Positions 33,125 to 47,865 are shown, counted from the first letter of the stretch. The stretch: 64,000 bases of DNA from Luzula sylvatica (GCA_946800325.1 OX326958.1:70305264-70369263), one strand, 5' to 3'. Numbers and translations: made by a program. Notes: generated from the letters alone by a model not told the origin.

Positions 33125-36100
33125 GGACGAATTTCGAAAATTATGTATTTTGAGCCCGAATTAACAAAAAATACAGTTTTTTTTGTAATTTCTTCTTGAA
33201 TTATTGAATATGAAGATTGTCCAATTGTAGGTTTCTCAATCTTTCTCCAAATGGCACGATTTTTATATCAAAATTGCTCGCCCCCGCGCGAGAAATACAG
33301 CAACGCGAACGAATTTGGGAAATTATGTTATTTGAAACCGAATTAACAAAAAATACAGTTTTTTTGGTAATTTCATCATGAATTATTGAATTTGAAGATT
33401 ATCACATTGTAACTTTCTCATACTTTCTCCAAATGGCACGATCTTCATATCAAAATCGCTCGCCTCGACGAGAGAAATGCAGCAGCCCGGCCGAATTTCG
33501 AAAATTATGTATTTTGAGCCCGAATTAACAAACAATACAGTTTTTTTTGTAATTTCATCTTGAATTATGGAATATGAAGATTGTCCCATTGTAGGTTTCT
33601 CAATCTTTCTCCAAATAGCACGATTTTTATATCAAAATTGATCGCCCCCGCGCGAGAAATATAGCCACGCGAACGAATTTGGGAAATTATGTTTTTTGAA
33701 ACCGAATTAACAGAAAATACAGTTTTTTTGGTAATTTCATCATGAATTATTGAATTTGAAGATTATCACATTGTAACTTTCTCATACTTTCTCCAAATGG
33801 CACGATCTTCATATCAAAATCGCTCGCCTCGACGAGAGAAATGCAGCAGCGCGGCCGAATTTCGAAAATTATGTATTTTGAGCCCGAATAAACAAAAAAT
33901 ACAGTTTTTTTTGTAATTTCATCTTGAATTATTGAATATGAAGATTGTCCAATTGTAGGTTTCTCAATCTTTCTCCAAATGGGACGATTTTTATATCAAA
34001 ATCACTCGCCTCGGCGAGAGAAATACAGCAGCGCGTACGAATTTGGGAAATTATGTATTTTGAAACCGAATTAACAGAAAATACAGTTTTTTGGTAATTT
34101 CATCATGAATTATTGAATTTGAAGATTATCACATTGTAACTTTCTCATACTTTCTCCAAATGGCACGATCTTCATATCAAAATCGCTCGCCTCGACGAGA
34201 GGAATGTAGCATCGCGGCCGAATTTCGAAAATTATGTTTTTTGAGCCCGAATTAACAAAAAATACAGTTTTTTTTGTAACTTCATCTTGAATTATTGAAT
34301 ATGAAGATTGTCCAATTGTAGGTTTCTCAATCTTTCTCCAAATGGCACGATTTTTATATCAAAATCACTCGCCCCGGCGAGAGAAATACAGCAGCGCGTA
34401 CGAATTTGGGAAATTATGTATTTTGAAACCGAATTAACAGAAAATACAGTTTTTTTGGTAATTTCATCATGAATTATTGAATTTGAAGATCATCACATTG
34501 TAACTTTCTCATACTTTCTCCAAATGGTACGATCTTCATATCAAAATCGCTCGCCTCGACGAGAGGAATGCAGCAGCGTGGCCGAATTTCGAAAATTATG
34601 TATTTTGAGCCCGAATTAACAAAAAATACAGTTTTTTTTGTAATTTCATCTTGAATTATTGAATATGAAGATTGTCCAATTGTAGGTTTCTCAATCTTTC
34701 TCCAAATGGCACGATTTTTATATCAAAATCGCTCGCCCCGGCGAGAGAAATACAGGAGCGCGAACGAATTTTGGAAATTATGTATTTTGAAACCGAATTA
34801 ACAGAAAATACAGTTTTTTTGGTAATTTCATCATGAATTATTGAATTTGAAGATTATCACATTGTAACTTTCTCATACTTTCTCCAAATGGCACGATCTT
34901 CATATCAAAATCGCTCGCCTCGACGAGAGGAATGCAGCTGCGCGGCCGAATTTCGAAAATTATGTATTTTGAGCCCGAATTAACAAAAAATACAGTTTTT
35001 TTTGTAATTTCATCTTGAATTATTGAATATGAAGATTGTCCAATTGTAGGTTTCTCAATCTTTCTCCAAATGGCACGATTTTTATATCAAAATCGCTCGC
35101 CCCGGCGAGAGAAATACAGAAGCGCGAACGAATTTGGGAAATTATGTATTTTGAAACCGAATTAACAGAAAATACAGGCTTTTTGGTAATTTCATCATGA
35201 ATTATTGAATTTGAAGATTATCACATTGTAACTTTCTCATACTTTCTTCAAATGGCACGATCTTCATATCAAAATCGGTCGCCTCGACGAGAGAAATGCA
35301 GCAGCGCGGCCGAATTTCGAAAATTATGTATTTTGAGCCCGAATAAACAAAAAATACAGTTTTTTTTGTAATTTCGTCTTGAATTATTGAATATGAAGAT
35401 TGTCCAATTGTAGGTTTCTCAATTTTTGTCCAAATGGGACGATTTTTATATCAAAATCACTCGCCCCGGCGAGAGAAATACAGTAGCGCGTACGAATTTG
35501 GGAAATTATGTATTTTGAAACCGAATTAACAGAAAATACAGTTTTTTTGGTAATTTCATCATGAATTATTGAATTTGAAGATTATCACATTGTAACTTTC
35601 TCATACTTTCTCCAAATGGCACGATCTTCATATCAAAATTGCTCGCCTCGACGAGAGGAATGCAGCACCGCGGCCGAATTTCGAAAATTATGTATTTTGA
35701 GCCCGAATTAACAAAAAATACAGTTTTTTTTGGAATTTCATCTTGAATTATTGAATATGAAGATTGTCCAATTGTAGGTTTCTCAATCTTTCTCCAAATG
35801 GCACGATTTTTATATCAAAATTGCTCGCCCCCGCGCGAGAAATACAGCCACGCGAACGAATTTGGGAAATTATGTTTTTTGAAACCGAATTAACAGAAAA
35901 TACAGTTTTTTTGGTAATTTCATCATGAATTATTGAATTTGAAGATTATCACATTGTAACTTTCTCATACTTTCTCCAAATGGCACGATCTTCATATCAA
36001 AATCGCTCGCCTCGACGAGAGAAATACAGCAGCGCGGCCGAATTTCGAAAATTATGTATTTTGAGCCCGAATTAACAAACAATACAGTTTTTTTTGTAAT

Positions 36101-36389
36101 TTCATCTTGAATTATTGAATATGAAGATTGTCCAATTGTAGGTTTCTCAATCTTTCTCCAAATGGCACGATATTTATATCAAAATTGTTCGCCCCCGCGC
36201 GAGAAATACAATCACGCAAACGAATTTGGGAAATTATGTTTTTTGAAACCGAATTAACAGAAAATACAGTTTTTTTGGTAATTTCATCATGAATTATTGA
36301 ATTTGAAGATTATCACATTGTAACTTTCTCATACTTTCTCCAAATGGCACGATCTTTATATCAAAATCGCTCGCCTCGACGAGAGGAAT
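33125..36389. repeat. Higher-order unit R, copy 2, with extended homology
   Basis: It repeats all R markers 2184 bp downstream of copy 1, with one T missing at about 34090. It continues into acaggctttttgg (35177), tcggtcgcc, aatttttgtcc and caatcacgcaaacg. The whole 3.3 kb is found again at 41860-45125 with 8735-8736 bp spacing. Confidence 0.85.
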
Positions 36390-37127
36390 GTAGCATCGCG
36401 GCCGAATTTCGAAAATTATGTTTTTTGAGCCCGAATTAACAAAAAATACAGTTTTTTTTGTAACTTCATCTTGAATTATTGAATATGAAGATTGTCCAAT
36501 TGTAGGTTTCTCAATCTTTCTCCAAATGGCACGATTTTTATATCAAAATCACTCGCCCCGGCGAGAGAAATACAGCAGCGCGTACGAATTTGGGAAATTA
36601 TGTATTTTGAAACCGAATTAACAGAAAATACAGTTTTTTTGGTAATTTCATCATGAATTATTGAATTTGAAGATCATCACATTGTAACTTTCTCATACTT
36701 TCTCCAAATGGTACGATCTTCATATCAAAATCGCTCGCCTCGACGAGAGGAATGCAGCAGCGTGGCCGAATTTCGAAAATTATGTATTTTGAGCCCGAAT
36801 TAACAAAAAATACAGTTTTTTTTGTAATTTCATCTTGAATTATTGAATATGAAGATTGTCCAATTGTAGGTTTCTCAATCTTTCTCCAAATGGCACGATT
36901 TTTATATCAAAATCGCTCGCCCCGGCAAGAGAAATACAGGAGCGCGAACGAATTTTGGAAATTATGTATTTTGAAACCGAATTAACAGAAAATACAGTTT
37001 TTTTGGTAATTTCATCATGAATTATTGAATTTGAAGATTATCACATTGTAACTTTCTCATACTTTCTCCAAATGGCACGATCTTCATATCAAAATCGCTC
37101 GCCTCGACGAGAGAAATACAGCAACGC
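36036..37127. repeat. 1092-bp tandem duplication (3 dimers), copy 1
   Basis: Six monomers marked by cgatatttatatc (36171), caatcacgcaaacg, tgttttttgagcccg, gtaacttc, gaagatcatcac, atggtacg and cggcaagag. The next six monomers repeat this series at exactly 1092 bp. Confidence 0.88.
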
Positions 37128-38219
37128 GGCCGAATTTCGAAAATTATGTATTTTGAGCCCGAATTAACAAACAATACAGTTTTTTTTGTAATTTCATCTT
37201 GAATTATTGAATATGAAGATTGTCCAATTGTAGGTTTCTCAATCTTTCTCCAAATGGCACGATATTTATATCAAAATTGTTCGCCCCCGCGCGAGAAATA
37301 CAATCACGCAAACGAATTTGGGAAATTATGTTTTTTGAAACCGAATTAACAGAAAATACAGTTTTTTTGGTAATTTCATCATGAATTATTGAATTTGAAG
37401 ATTATCACATTGTAACTTTCTCATACTTTCTCCAAATGGCACGATCTTTATATCAAAATCGCTCGCCTCGACGAGAGGAATGTAGCATCGCGGCCGAATT
37501 TCGAAAATTATGTTTTTTGAGCCCGAATTAACAAAAAATACAGTTTTTTTTGTAACTTCATCTTGAATTATTGAATATGAAGATTGTCCAATTGTAGGTT
37601 TCTCAATCTTTCTCCAAATGGCACGATTTTTATATCAAAATCACTCGCCCCGGCGAGAGAAATACAGCAGCGTGTACGAATTTGGGAAATTATGTATTTT
37701 GAAACCGAATTAACAGAAAATACAGTTTTTTTGGTAATTTCATCATGAATTATTGAATTTGAAGATCATCACATTGTAACTTTCTCATACTTTCTCCAAA
37801 TGGTACGATCTTCATATCAAAATCGCTCGCCTCGACGAGAGGAATGCAGCAGCGTGGCCGAATTTCGAAAATTATGTATTTTGAGCCCGAATTAACAAAA
37901 AATACAGTTTTTTTTGGAATTTCATCTTGAATTATTGAATATGAAGATTGTCCAATTGTAGGTTTCTCAATCTTTCTCCAAATGGCACGATTTTTATATC
38001 AAAATCGCTCGCCCCGGCAAGAGAAATACAGGAGCGCGAACGAATTTTGGAAATTATGTATTTTGAAACCGAATTAACAGAAAATACAGTTTTTTTGGTA
38101 ATTTCATCATGAATTATTGAATTTGAAGATTATCACATTGTAACTTTCTCATACTTTCTCCAAATGGCACGATCTTCATATCAAAATCGCTCGCCTCGAC
38201 GAGAGGAATGCAGCTGCGC
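37128..38219. repeat. 1092-bp tandem duplication (3 dimers), copy 2
   Basis: Same markers as copy 1, with cgatatttatatc at 37263. Differences seen: the junction dinucleotide before the first monomer (aa versus ag), gcgtgtacg near 37672, and tttttggaatttc near 37915. Confidence 0.88.
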
Positions 38220-41200
38220 GGCCGAATTTCGAAAATTATGTATTTTGAGCCCGAATTAACAAAAAATACAGTTTTTTTTGTAATTTCATCTTGAATTATT
38301 GAATATGAAGATTGTCCAATTGTAGGTTTCTCAATCTTCCTCCAAATGGCACGATTTTTATATCAAAATCGCTCGCCCCGGCGAGAGAAATACAGAAGCG
38401 CGAACGAATTTGGGAAATTATGTATTTTGAAACCGAATTAACAGAAAATACAGTTTTTTTGGTAATTTCATCATGAATTATTGAATTTGAAGATTATCAC
38501 ATTGTAACTTTCTCATACTTTCTCCAAATGGCACGATCTTCATATCAAAATTGCTCGCCTCGACGAGAGGAATGCAGCATCGCGGCCGAATTTCGAAAAT
38601 TATGTATTTTGAGCCCGAATTAACAAAAAATACAGTTTTTTTTGGAATTTCATCTTGAATTATTGAATATGAAGATTGTCCAATTGTAGGTTTCTCAATC
38701 TTTCTCCAAATGGCACGATTTTTATATCAAAATTGCTCGCCCCCGCGCGAGAAATACAGCCACGCGAACGAATTTGGGAAATTATGTTTTTTGAAACCGA
38801 ATTAACAGAAAATACAGTTTTTTTGGTAATTTCATCATGAATTATTGAATTTGAAGATTATCACATTGTAACTTTCTCATACTTTCTCCAAATGGCACGA
38901 TCTTCATATCAAAATCGCTCGCCTCGACGAGAGGAATGTAGCATCGCGGCCGAATTTCGAAAATTATGTATTTTGAGCCCGAATTAACAAAAAATACAGT
39001 TTTTTTTGTAATTTCATCTTGAATTATTGAATATGAAGATTGTCCAATTGTAGGTTTCTCAATCTTTCTCCAAATGGCACGATTTTTATATCAAAATCGC
39101 TCGCCCCGGCAAGAGAAATACAGGAGCGCGAACGAATTTTGGAAATTATGTATTTTGAAACCGAATTAACAGAAAATACAGTTTTTTTGGTAATTTCATC
39201 ATGAATTATTGAATTTGAAGATTATCACATTGTAACTTTCTCATACTTTCTCCAAATGGCACGATCTTCATATCAAAATCGCTCGCCTCGACGAGAGGAA
39301 TGCAGCTGCGCGGCCGAATTTCGAAAATTATGTATTTTGAGCCCGAATTAACAAAAAATACAGTTTTTTTTGTAATTTCATCTTGAATTATTGAATATGA
39401 AGATTGTCCAATTGTAGGTTTCTCAATCTTCCTCCAAATGGCACGATTTTTATATCAAAATTGCTCGCCCCCGCGCGAGAAATACAGCCACGCGAACGAA
39501 TTTGGGAAATTATGTTTTTTGAAACCGAATTAACAGAAAATACAGTTTTTTTGGTAATTTCATCATGAATTATTGAATTTGAAGATTATCACATTGTAAC
39601 TTTCTCATACTTTCTCCAAATGGCACGATCTTCATATCAAAATCGCTCGCCTCGACGAGAGAAATACAGCAACGCGGCCGAATTTCGAAAATTATGTATT
39701 TTGAGCCCGAATTAACAAACAATACAGTTTTTTTTGTAATTTCATCTTGAATTATTGAATATGAAGATTGTCCAATTGTAGGTTTCTCAATCTTCCTCCA
39801 AATGGCACGATTTTTATATCAAAATCGCTCGCCCCGGCAAGAGAAATACAGGAGCGCGAACGAATTTTGGAAATTATGTATTTTGAAACCGAATTAACAG
39901 AAAATACAGTTTTTTTGGTAATTTCATCATGAATTATTGAATTTGAAGATTATCACATTGTAACTTTCTCATACTTTCTCCAAATGGCACGATCTTCATA
40001 TCAAAATCGCTCGCCTCGACGAGAGGAATGCAGCTGCGCGGCCGAATTTCGAAAATTATGTATTTTGAGCCCGAATTAACTAAAAATACAGTTTTTTTTG
40101 TAATTTCATCTTGAATTATTGAATATGAAGATTGTCCAATTGTAGGTTTCTCAATCTTCCTCCAAATGGCACGATTTTTATATCAAAATCGCTCGCCCCG
40201 GCGAGAGAAATACAGAAGCGCGAACGAATTTGGGAAATTATGTATTTTGAAACCGAATTAACAGAAAATACAGTTTTTTTGGTAATTTCATCATGAATTA
40301 TTGAATTTGAAGATTATCACATTGTAACTTTCTCATACTTTCTCCAAATGGCACGATCTTCATATCAAAATTGCTCGCCTCGACGAGAGGAATGCAGCAC
40401 CGCGGCCGAATTTCGAAAATTATGTATTTTGAGCCCGAATTAACAAAAAATATAGTTTTTTTTGGAATTTCATCTTGAATTATTGAATATGAAGATTGTC
40501 CAATTGTAGGTTTCTCAATCTTTCTCCAAATGGCACGATTTTTATATCAAAATTGCTCGCCCCCGCGCGAGAAATACAGCCACGCGAACGAATTTGGGAA
40601 ATTATGTTTTTTGAAACCGAATTAACAGAAAATACAGTTTTTTTGGTAATTTCATCATGAATTATTGAATTTGAAGATTATCACATTGTAACATTCTCAT
40701 ACTTTCTCCAAATGGCACGATCTTCATATCAAAATCGCTCGCCTCGACGAGAGAAATGCAGCAGCGCGGCCGAATTTCGAAAATTATGTATTTTGAGCCC
40801 GAATAAACAAAAAATACAGTTTTTTTTGTAATTTCATCTTGAATTATTGAATATGAAGATTGTCCAATTGTAGGTTTCTCAATCTTTCTCCAAATGGCAC
40901 GATTTTTATATCAAAATCACTCGCCCCGGCGAGAGAAATACAGCAGCGCGTACGAATTTGGGAAATTATGTATTTTGAAACCGAATTAACAGAAAATACA
41001 GTTTTTTTGGTAATTTCATCATGAATTATTGAATTTGAAGATCATCACATTGTAACTTTCTCATACTTTCTCCAAATGGTACGATCTTCATATCAAAATC
41101 GCTCGCCTCGACGAGAGGAATGCAGCAGCGTGGCCGAATTTCGAAAATTATGTATTTTGAGCCCGAATTAACAAAAAATACAGTTTTTTTTGTAATTTCA

Positions 41201-41859
41201 TCTTGAATTATTGAATATGAAGATTGTCCAATTGTAGGTTTCTCAATCTTTCTCCAAATGGCACGATTTTTATATCAAAATCGCTCGCCCCGGCGAGAGA
41301 AATACAGGAGCGCGAACGAATTTTGGAAATTATGTATTTTGAAACCGAATTAACAGAAAATACAGTTTTTTTGGTAATTTCATCATGAATTATTGAATTT
41401 GAAGATTATCACATTGTAACTTTCTCATACTTTCTCCAAATGGCACGATCTTCATATCAAAATCGCTCGCCTCGACGAGAGGAATGCAGCTGCGCGGCCG
41501 AATTTCGAAAATTATGTATTTTGAGCCCGAATTAACAAAAAATACAGTTTTTTTTGTAATTTCATCTTGAATTATTGAATATGAAGATTGTCCAATTGTA
41601 GGTTTCTCAATCTTCCTCCAAATGGCACGATTTTTATATCAAAATCGCTCGCCCCGGCGAGAGAAATACAGAAGCGCGAACGAATTTGGGAAATTATGTA
41701 TTTTGAAACCGAATTAACAGAAAATACAGTTTTTTTGGTAATTTCATCATGAATTATTGAATTTGAAGATTATCACATTGTAACTTTCTCAAACTTTCTC
41801 CAAATGGCACGATCTTCATATCAAAATCGCTCGCCTCGACGAGAGAAATGCAGCAACGC
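38220..41859. repeat. Reshuffled dimers, 20 monomers
   Basis: Exactly 20 x 182 bp. It reuses dimers seen in neighbouring units in new orders: ctgcgcgg with atcttcctcc at 38220, 39312, 40040 and 41496; cggcaagag at about 39110 and 39838; caccgcgg or catcgcgg with tttttggaatttc. This suggests repeated small exchanges among 3- to 6-dimer units. No other element seen. Confidence 0.75.
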
Positions 41860-44800
41860 GGACGAATTTCGAAAATTATGTATTTTGAGCCCGAATTAAC
41901 AAAAAATACAGTTTTTTTTGTAATTTCTTCTTGAATTATTGAATATGAAGATTGTCCAATTGTAGGTTTCTCAATCTTTCTCCAAATGGCACGATTTTTA
42001 TATCAAAATTGCTCGCCCCCGCGCGAGAAATACAGCAACGCGAACGAATTTGGGAAATTATGTTATTTGAAACCGAATTAACAAAAAATACAGTTTTTTT
42101 GGTAATTTCATCATGAATTATTGAATTTGAAGATTATCACATTGTAACTTTCTCATACTTTCTCCAAATGGCACGATCTTCATATCAAAATCGCTCGCCT
42201 CGACGAGAGAAATGCAGCAGCCCGGCCGAATTTCGAAAATTATGTATTTTGAGCCCGAATTAACAAACAATACAGTTTTTTTTGTAATTTCATCTTGAAT
42301 TATGGAATATGAAGATTGTCCCATTGTAGGTTTCTCAATCTTTCTCCAAATAGCACGATTTTTATATCAAAATTGATCGCCCCCGCGCGAGAAATATAGC
42401 CACGCGAACGAATTTGGGAAATTATGTTTTTTGAAACCGAATTAACAGAAAATACAGTTTTTTTGGTAATTTCATCATGAATTATTGAATTTGAAGATTA
42501 TCACATTGTAACTTTCTCATACTTTCTCCAAATGGCACGATCTTCATATCAAAATCGCTCGCCTCGACGAGAGAAATGCAGCAGCGCGGCCGAATTTCGA
42601 AAATTATGTATTTTGAGCCCGAATAAACAAAAAATACAGTTTTTTTTGTAATTTCATCTTGAATTATTGAATATGAAGATTGTCCAATTGTAGGTTTCTC
42701 AATCTTTCTCCAAATGGGACGATTTTTATATCAAAATCACTCGCCTCGGCGAGAGAAATACAGCAGCGCGTACGAATTTGGGAAATTATGTATTTTGAAA
42801 CCGAATTAACAGAAAATACAGTTTTTTTGGTAATTTCATCATGAATTATTGAATTTGAAGATTATCACATTGTAACTTTCTCATACTTTCTCCAAATGGC
42901 ACGATCTTCATATCAAAATCGCTCGCCTCGACGAGAGGAATGTAGCATCGCGGCCGAATTTCGAAAATTATGTTTTTTGAGCCCGAATTAACAAAAAATA
43001 CAGTTTTTTTTGTAACTTCATCTTGAATTATTGAATATGAAGATTGTCCAATTGTAGGTTTCTCAATCTTTCTCCAAATGGCACGATTTTTATACCAAAA
43101 TCACTCGCCCCGGCGAGAGAAATACAGCAGCGCGTACGAATTTGGGAAATTATGTATTTTGAAACCGAATTAACAGAAAATACAGTTTTTTTGGTAATTT
43201 CATCATGAATTATTGAATTTGAAGATCATCACATTGTAACTTTCTCATACTTTCTCCAAATGGCACGATCTTCATATCAAAATCGCTCGCCTCGACGAGA
43301 GAAATGCAGCCGCGCGGCCGAATTTCGAAAATTATGTATTTTGAGCCCGAATTAACAAAAAATACAGTTTTTTTTGTAATTTCATCTTGAATTATTGAAT
43401 ATGAAGATTGTCCAATTGTAGGTTTCTCAATCTTTCTCCAAATGGCACGATTTTTATATCAAAATCGCTCGCCCCGGCGAGAGAAATACAGGAGCGCGAA
43501 CGAATTTTGGAAATTATGTATTTTGAAACCGAATTAACAGAAAATACAGTTTTTTTGGTAATTTCATCATGAATTATTGAATTTGAAGATTATCACATTG
43601 TAACTTTCTCATACTTTCTCCAAATGGCACGATCTTCATATCAAAATCGCTCGCCTCGACGAGAGGAATGCAGCTGCGCGGCCGAATTTCGAAAATTATG
43701 TATTTTGAGCCCGAATTAACAAAAAATACAGTTTTTTTTGTAATTTCATCTTGAATTATTGAATATGAAGATTGTCCAATTGTAGGTTTCTCAATCTTTC
43801 TCCAAATGGCACGATTTTTATATCAAAATCGCTCGCCCCGGCGAGAGAAATACAGAAGCGCGAACGAATTTGGGAAATTATGTATTTTGAAACCGAATTA
43901 ACAGAAAATACAGGCTTTTTGGTAATTTCATCATGAATTATTGAATTTGAAGATTATCACATTGTAACTTTCTCATACTTTCTTCAAATGGCACGATCTT
44001 CATATCAAAATCGGTCGCCTCGACGAGAGAAATGCAGCAGCGCGGCCGAATTTCGAAAATTATGTATTTTGAGCCCGAATAAACAAAAAATACAGTTTTT
44101 TTTGTAATTTCGTCTTGAATTATTGAATATGAAGATTGTCCAATTGTAGGTTTCTCAATTTTTGTCCAAATGGGACGATTTTTATATCAAAATCACTCGC
44201 CCCGGCGAGAGAAATACAGTAGCGCGTACGAATTTGGGAAATTATGTATTTTGAAACCGAATTAACAGAAAATACAGTTTTTTTGGTAATTTCATCATGA
44301 ATTATTGAATTTGAAGATTATCACATTGTAACTTTCTCATACTTTCTCCAAATGGCACGATCTTCATATCAAAATTGCTCGCCTCGACGAGAGGAATGCA
44401 GCACCGCGGCCGAATTTCGAAAATTATGTATTTTGAGCCCGAATTAACAAAACATACAGTTTTTTTTGGAATTTCATCTTGAATTATTGAATATGAAGAT
44501 TGTCCAATTGTAGGTTTCTCAATCTTTCTCCAAATGGCACGATTTTTATATCAAAATTGCTCGCCCCCGCGCGAGAAATACAGCCACGCGAACGAATTTG
44601 GGAAATTATGTTTTTTGAAACCGAATTAACAGAAAATACAGTTTTTTTGGTAATTTCATCATGAATTATTGAATTTGAAGATTATCACATTGTAACTTTC
44701 TCATACTTTCTCCAAATGGCACGATCTTCATATCAAAATCGCTCGCCTCGACGAGAGAAATACAGCAATGCGGCCTAATTTCGAAAATTATGTATTTTGA

Positions 44801-45125
44801 GCCCGAATTAACAAACAATACAGTTTTTTTTGTAATTTCATCTTGAATTATTGAATATGAAGATTGTCCAATTGTAGGTTTCTCAATCTTTCTCCAAATG
44901 GCACGATTTTTATATCAAAATTGTTCGCCCCCGCGCGAGAAATACAATCACGCAAACGAATTTGGGAAATTATGTTTTTTGAAACCGAATTAACAGAAAA
45001 TACAGTTTTTTTGGTAATTTCATCATGAATTATTGAATTTGAAGATTATCACATTGTAACTTTCTCATACTTTCTCCAAATGGCACGATCCTCATATCAA
45101 AATCGCTCGCCTCGACGAGAGGAAT
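41860..45125. repeat. Higher-order unit R, copy 3, with extended homology
   Basis: It repeats 33125-36389 at 8735-8736 bp spacing: gttatttg A at 42042, gtcccattg, gtaacttc, gaagatcatcac, acaggcttttt at 43913, tcggtcgcc, aatttttgtcc, caatcacgcaaacg at about 44946. The atggtacg variant of copies 1 and 2 is absent here (atggcacg at 43260), and cgatatttat reads cgattttta. Confidence 0.85.
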
Positions 45126-46409
45126 GCAGCATCGCGGCCGAATTTCGAAAATTATGTCTTTTGAGCCCGAATTAACAAAAAATACAGTTTTTTTTGTAAT
45201 TTCATCTTGAATTATTGAATATGAAGATTGTCCAATTGTAGGTTTCTCAATCTTTCTCCAAATGGCACGATTTTTATATCAAAATTGCTCGCCCCCGCGC
45301 GAGAAATACAGCAACGCGAACGAATTTGGGAAATTATGTTTTTTGAAACCGAATTAACAGAAAATACAGTTTTTTTGGTAATTTCATCATGAATTATTGA
45401 ATTTGAAGATTATCACATTGTAACTTTCTCATACTTTCTCCAAATGGCACGATCTTCATATCAAAATCTCTCGCCTGGACGAGAGGAATGCAGCAACGCG
45501 GCCGAATTTCGAAAATTATGTATTTTGAGCCCGAATTAACAAAAAATACAGATTTTTTTGTAATTTCATCTTGAATTATTGAATATGAAGATTGTCCAAT
45601 TGTAGGTTTCTCAATCTTTCTCCAAATGGCACGATTTTTATATCAAAATCACTCGCCCCGGCGAGAGAAATACAGCAGCGCTTACGAATTTGGGAAATTA
45701 TGTATTTTGAAACCGAATTAACAGAAAATACAGTTTTTTTGGTAATTTCATCATGAATTATTGAATTTGAAGATTATCACATTGTAACTTTCTCATACTT
45801 TCTCCAAATGGCACGATCTTCATATCAAAATCGCTCGCCTCGACGAGAGGAATGCAGCAACGTGGCCGAATTTCGAAAATTATGTATTTTGAGCCCGAAT
45901 TAACAAAAAATACAGTTTTTTTTGTAATTTCATCTTGAATTATTGAATATGAAGATTGTCCAATTGTAGGTTTCTCAATCTTTCTCCAAATGGCACGATT
46001 TTTATATCAAAATTACTCGCCCCCGCGCGAGAAATACAGCAACGCGAACGAATTTGGGAAATTATTTTTTTTGAAACCGAATTAACAGAAAATACAGTTT
46101 TTTTGGTAATTTCATCATGAATTATTGAATTTGAAGATTATTACATTGTAACTTTCTCATACTTTCTCCAAATGGCACGATCTTTATATCAAAATCGCTC
46201 GCCTCGACGAGAGAAATGCAGCATCGCGGCCGAATTTCGAAAATTATGTATTTTGAGCCCGAATTAACAAAAAATACAGATTTTTTTGTAATTTCATCTT
46301 GAATTATTGAATATGAAGATTGTCCAATTGTAGGTTTCTCAATCTTTCTCCAAATGGCACGATTTTTATATCAAAATCACTCGCCCCGGCGAGAGAAATA
46401 CAGCAGCGC
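43680..46409. repeat. 15-monomer segment duplicated at 6916 bp, copy 1
   Basis: 2730 bp sharing acaggcttttt (43913), caatgcgg, caatcacgcaaac, atgtcttttgagcc, cgcctggacgag, acagattttttt, gcgcttacg, caacgtggcc, attactcgcccc and attattttttttg with 50596-53325. It overlaps the right part of the R copy 3 homology, so one stretch of sequence belongs to two duplication families. Confidence 0.85.
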
Positions 46410-46773
46410 TTACGAATTTGGGAAATTATGTATTTTGAAACCGAATTAACAGAAAATACAGTTTTTTTGGTAATTTCATCATGAATTATTGAATTTGAAG
46501 ATTATCACATTGTAACTTTCTCATACTTTCTCCAAATGGCACGATCTTCATATCAAAATCGCTCGCCTCGACGAGAGGAATGCAGCTGCGCGGCCGAATT
46601 TCGAAAATTATGTATTTTGAGCCCGAATTAACAAAAAATACAGTTTTTTTTGTAATTTCATCTTGAATTATTGAATATGAAGATTGTCCAATTGTAGGTT
46701 TCTCAATCTTTCTCCAAATGGCACGATTTTTATATCAAAATCACTCGCCCCGGCGAGAGAAATACAGCAGCGC
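45682..46773. repeat. 1092-bp tandem duplication, second family, copy 1
   Basis: Three dimers with gcgcttacg, caacgtggcc, attactcgccc, attattttttttgaaacc, gattattacattg, atctttatatc and acagattttttt. The next six monomers repeat the order until the A monomer at 47502 differs in its junction (caacgtgg versus ctgcgcgg). Confidence 0.8.
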
Positions 46774-47865
46774 TTACGAATTTGGGAAATTATGTATTTT
46801 GAAACCGAATTAACAGAAAATACAGTTTTTTTGGTAATTTCATCATGAATTATTGAATTTGAAGATTATCACATTGTAACTTTCTCATACTTTCTCCAAA
46901 TGGCACGATCTTCATATCAAAATCGCTCGCCTCGACGAGAGGAATGCAGCAACGTGGCCGAATTTCGAAAATTATGTATTTTGAGCCCGAATTAACAAAA
47001 AATACAGTTTTTTTTGTAATTTCATCTTGAATTATTGAATATGAAGATTGTCCAATTGTAGGTTTCTCAATCTTTCTCCAAATGGCACGATTTTTATATC
47101 AAAATTACTCGCCCCCGCGCGAGAAATACAGCAACGCGAACGAATTTGGGAAATTATTTTTTTTGAAACCGAATTAACAGAAAATACAGTTTTTTTGGTA
47201 ATTTCATCATGAATTATTGAATTTGAAGATTATTACATTGTAACTTTCTCATACTTTCTCCAAATGGCACGATCTTTATATCAAAATCGCTCGCCTCGAC
47301 GAGAGAAATGCAGCATCGCGGCCGAATTTCGAAAATTATGTATTTTGAGCCCGAATTAACAAAAAATACAGATTTTTTTGTAATTTCATCTTGAATTATT
47401 GAATATGAAGATTGTCCAATTGTAGGTTTCTCAATCTTTCTCCAAATGGCACGATTTTTATATCAAAATCACTCGCCCCGGCGAGAGAAATACAGCAGCG
47501 CTTACGAATTTGGGAAATTATGTATTTTGAAACCGAATTAACAGAAAATACAGTTTTTTTGGTAATTTCATCATGAATTATTGAATTTGAAGATTATCAC
47601 ATTGTAACTTTCTCATACTTTCTCCAAATGGCACGATCTTCATATCAAAATCGCTCGCCTCGACGAGAGGAATGCAGCAACGTGGCCGAATTTCGAAAAT
47701 TATGTATTTTGAGCCCGAATTAACAAAAAATACAGTTTTTTTTGTAATTTCATCTTGAATTATTGAATATGAAGATTGTCCAATTGTAGGTTTCTCAATC
47801 TTTCTCCAAATGGCACGATTTTTATATCAAAATCGCTCGCCCCGGCGAGAGAAATACAGGAGCGC
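46774..47865. repeat. 1092-bp tandem duplication, second family, copy 2
   Basis: Same markers 1092 bp downstream. End point approximate. Parts of the same series recur around 49.3-50.0 kb and 52.6-53.7 kb. Confidence 0.75.
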
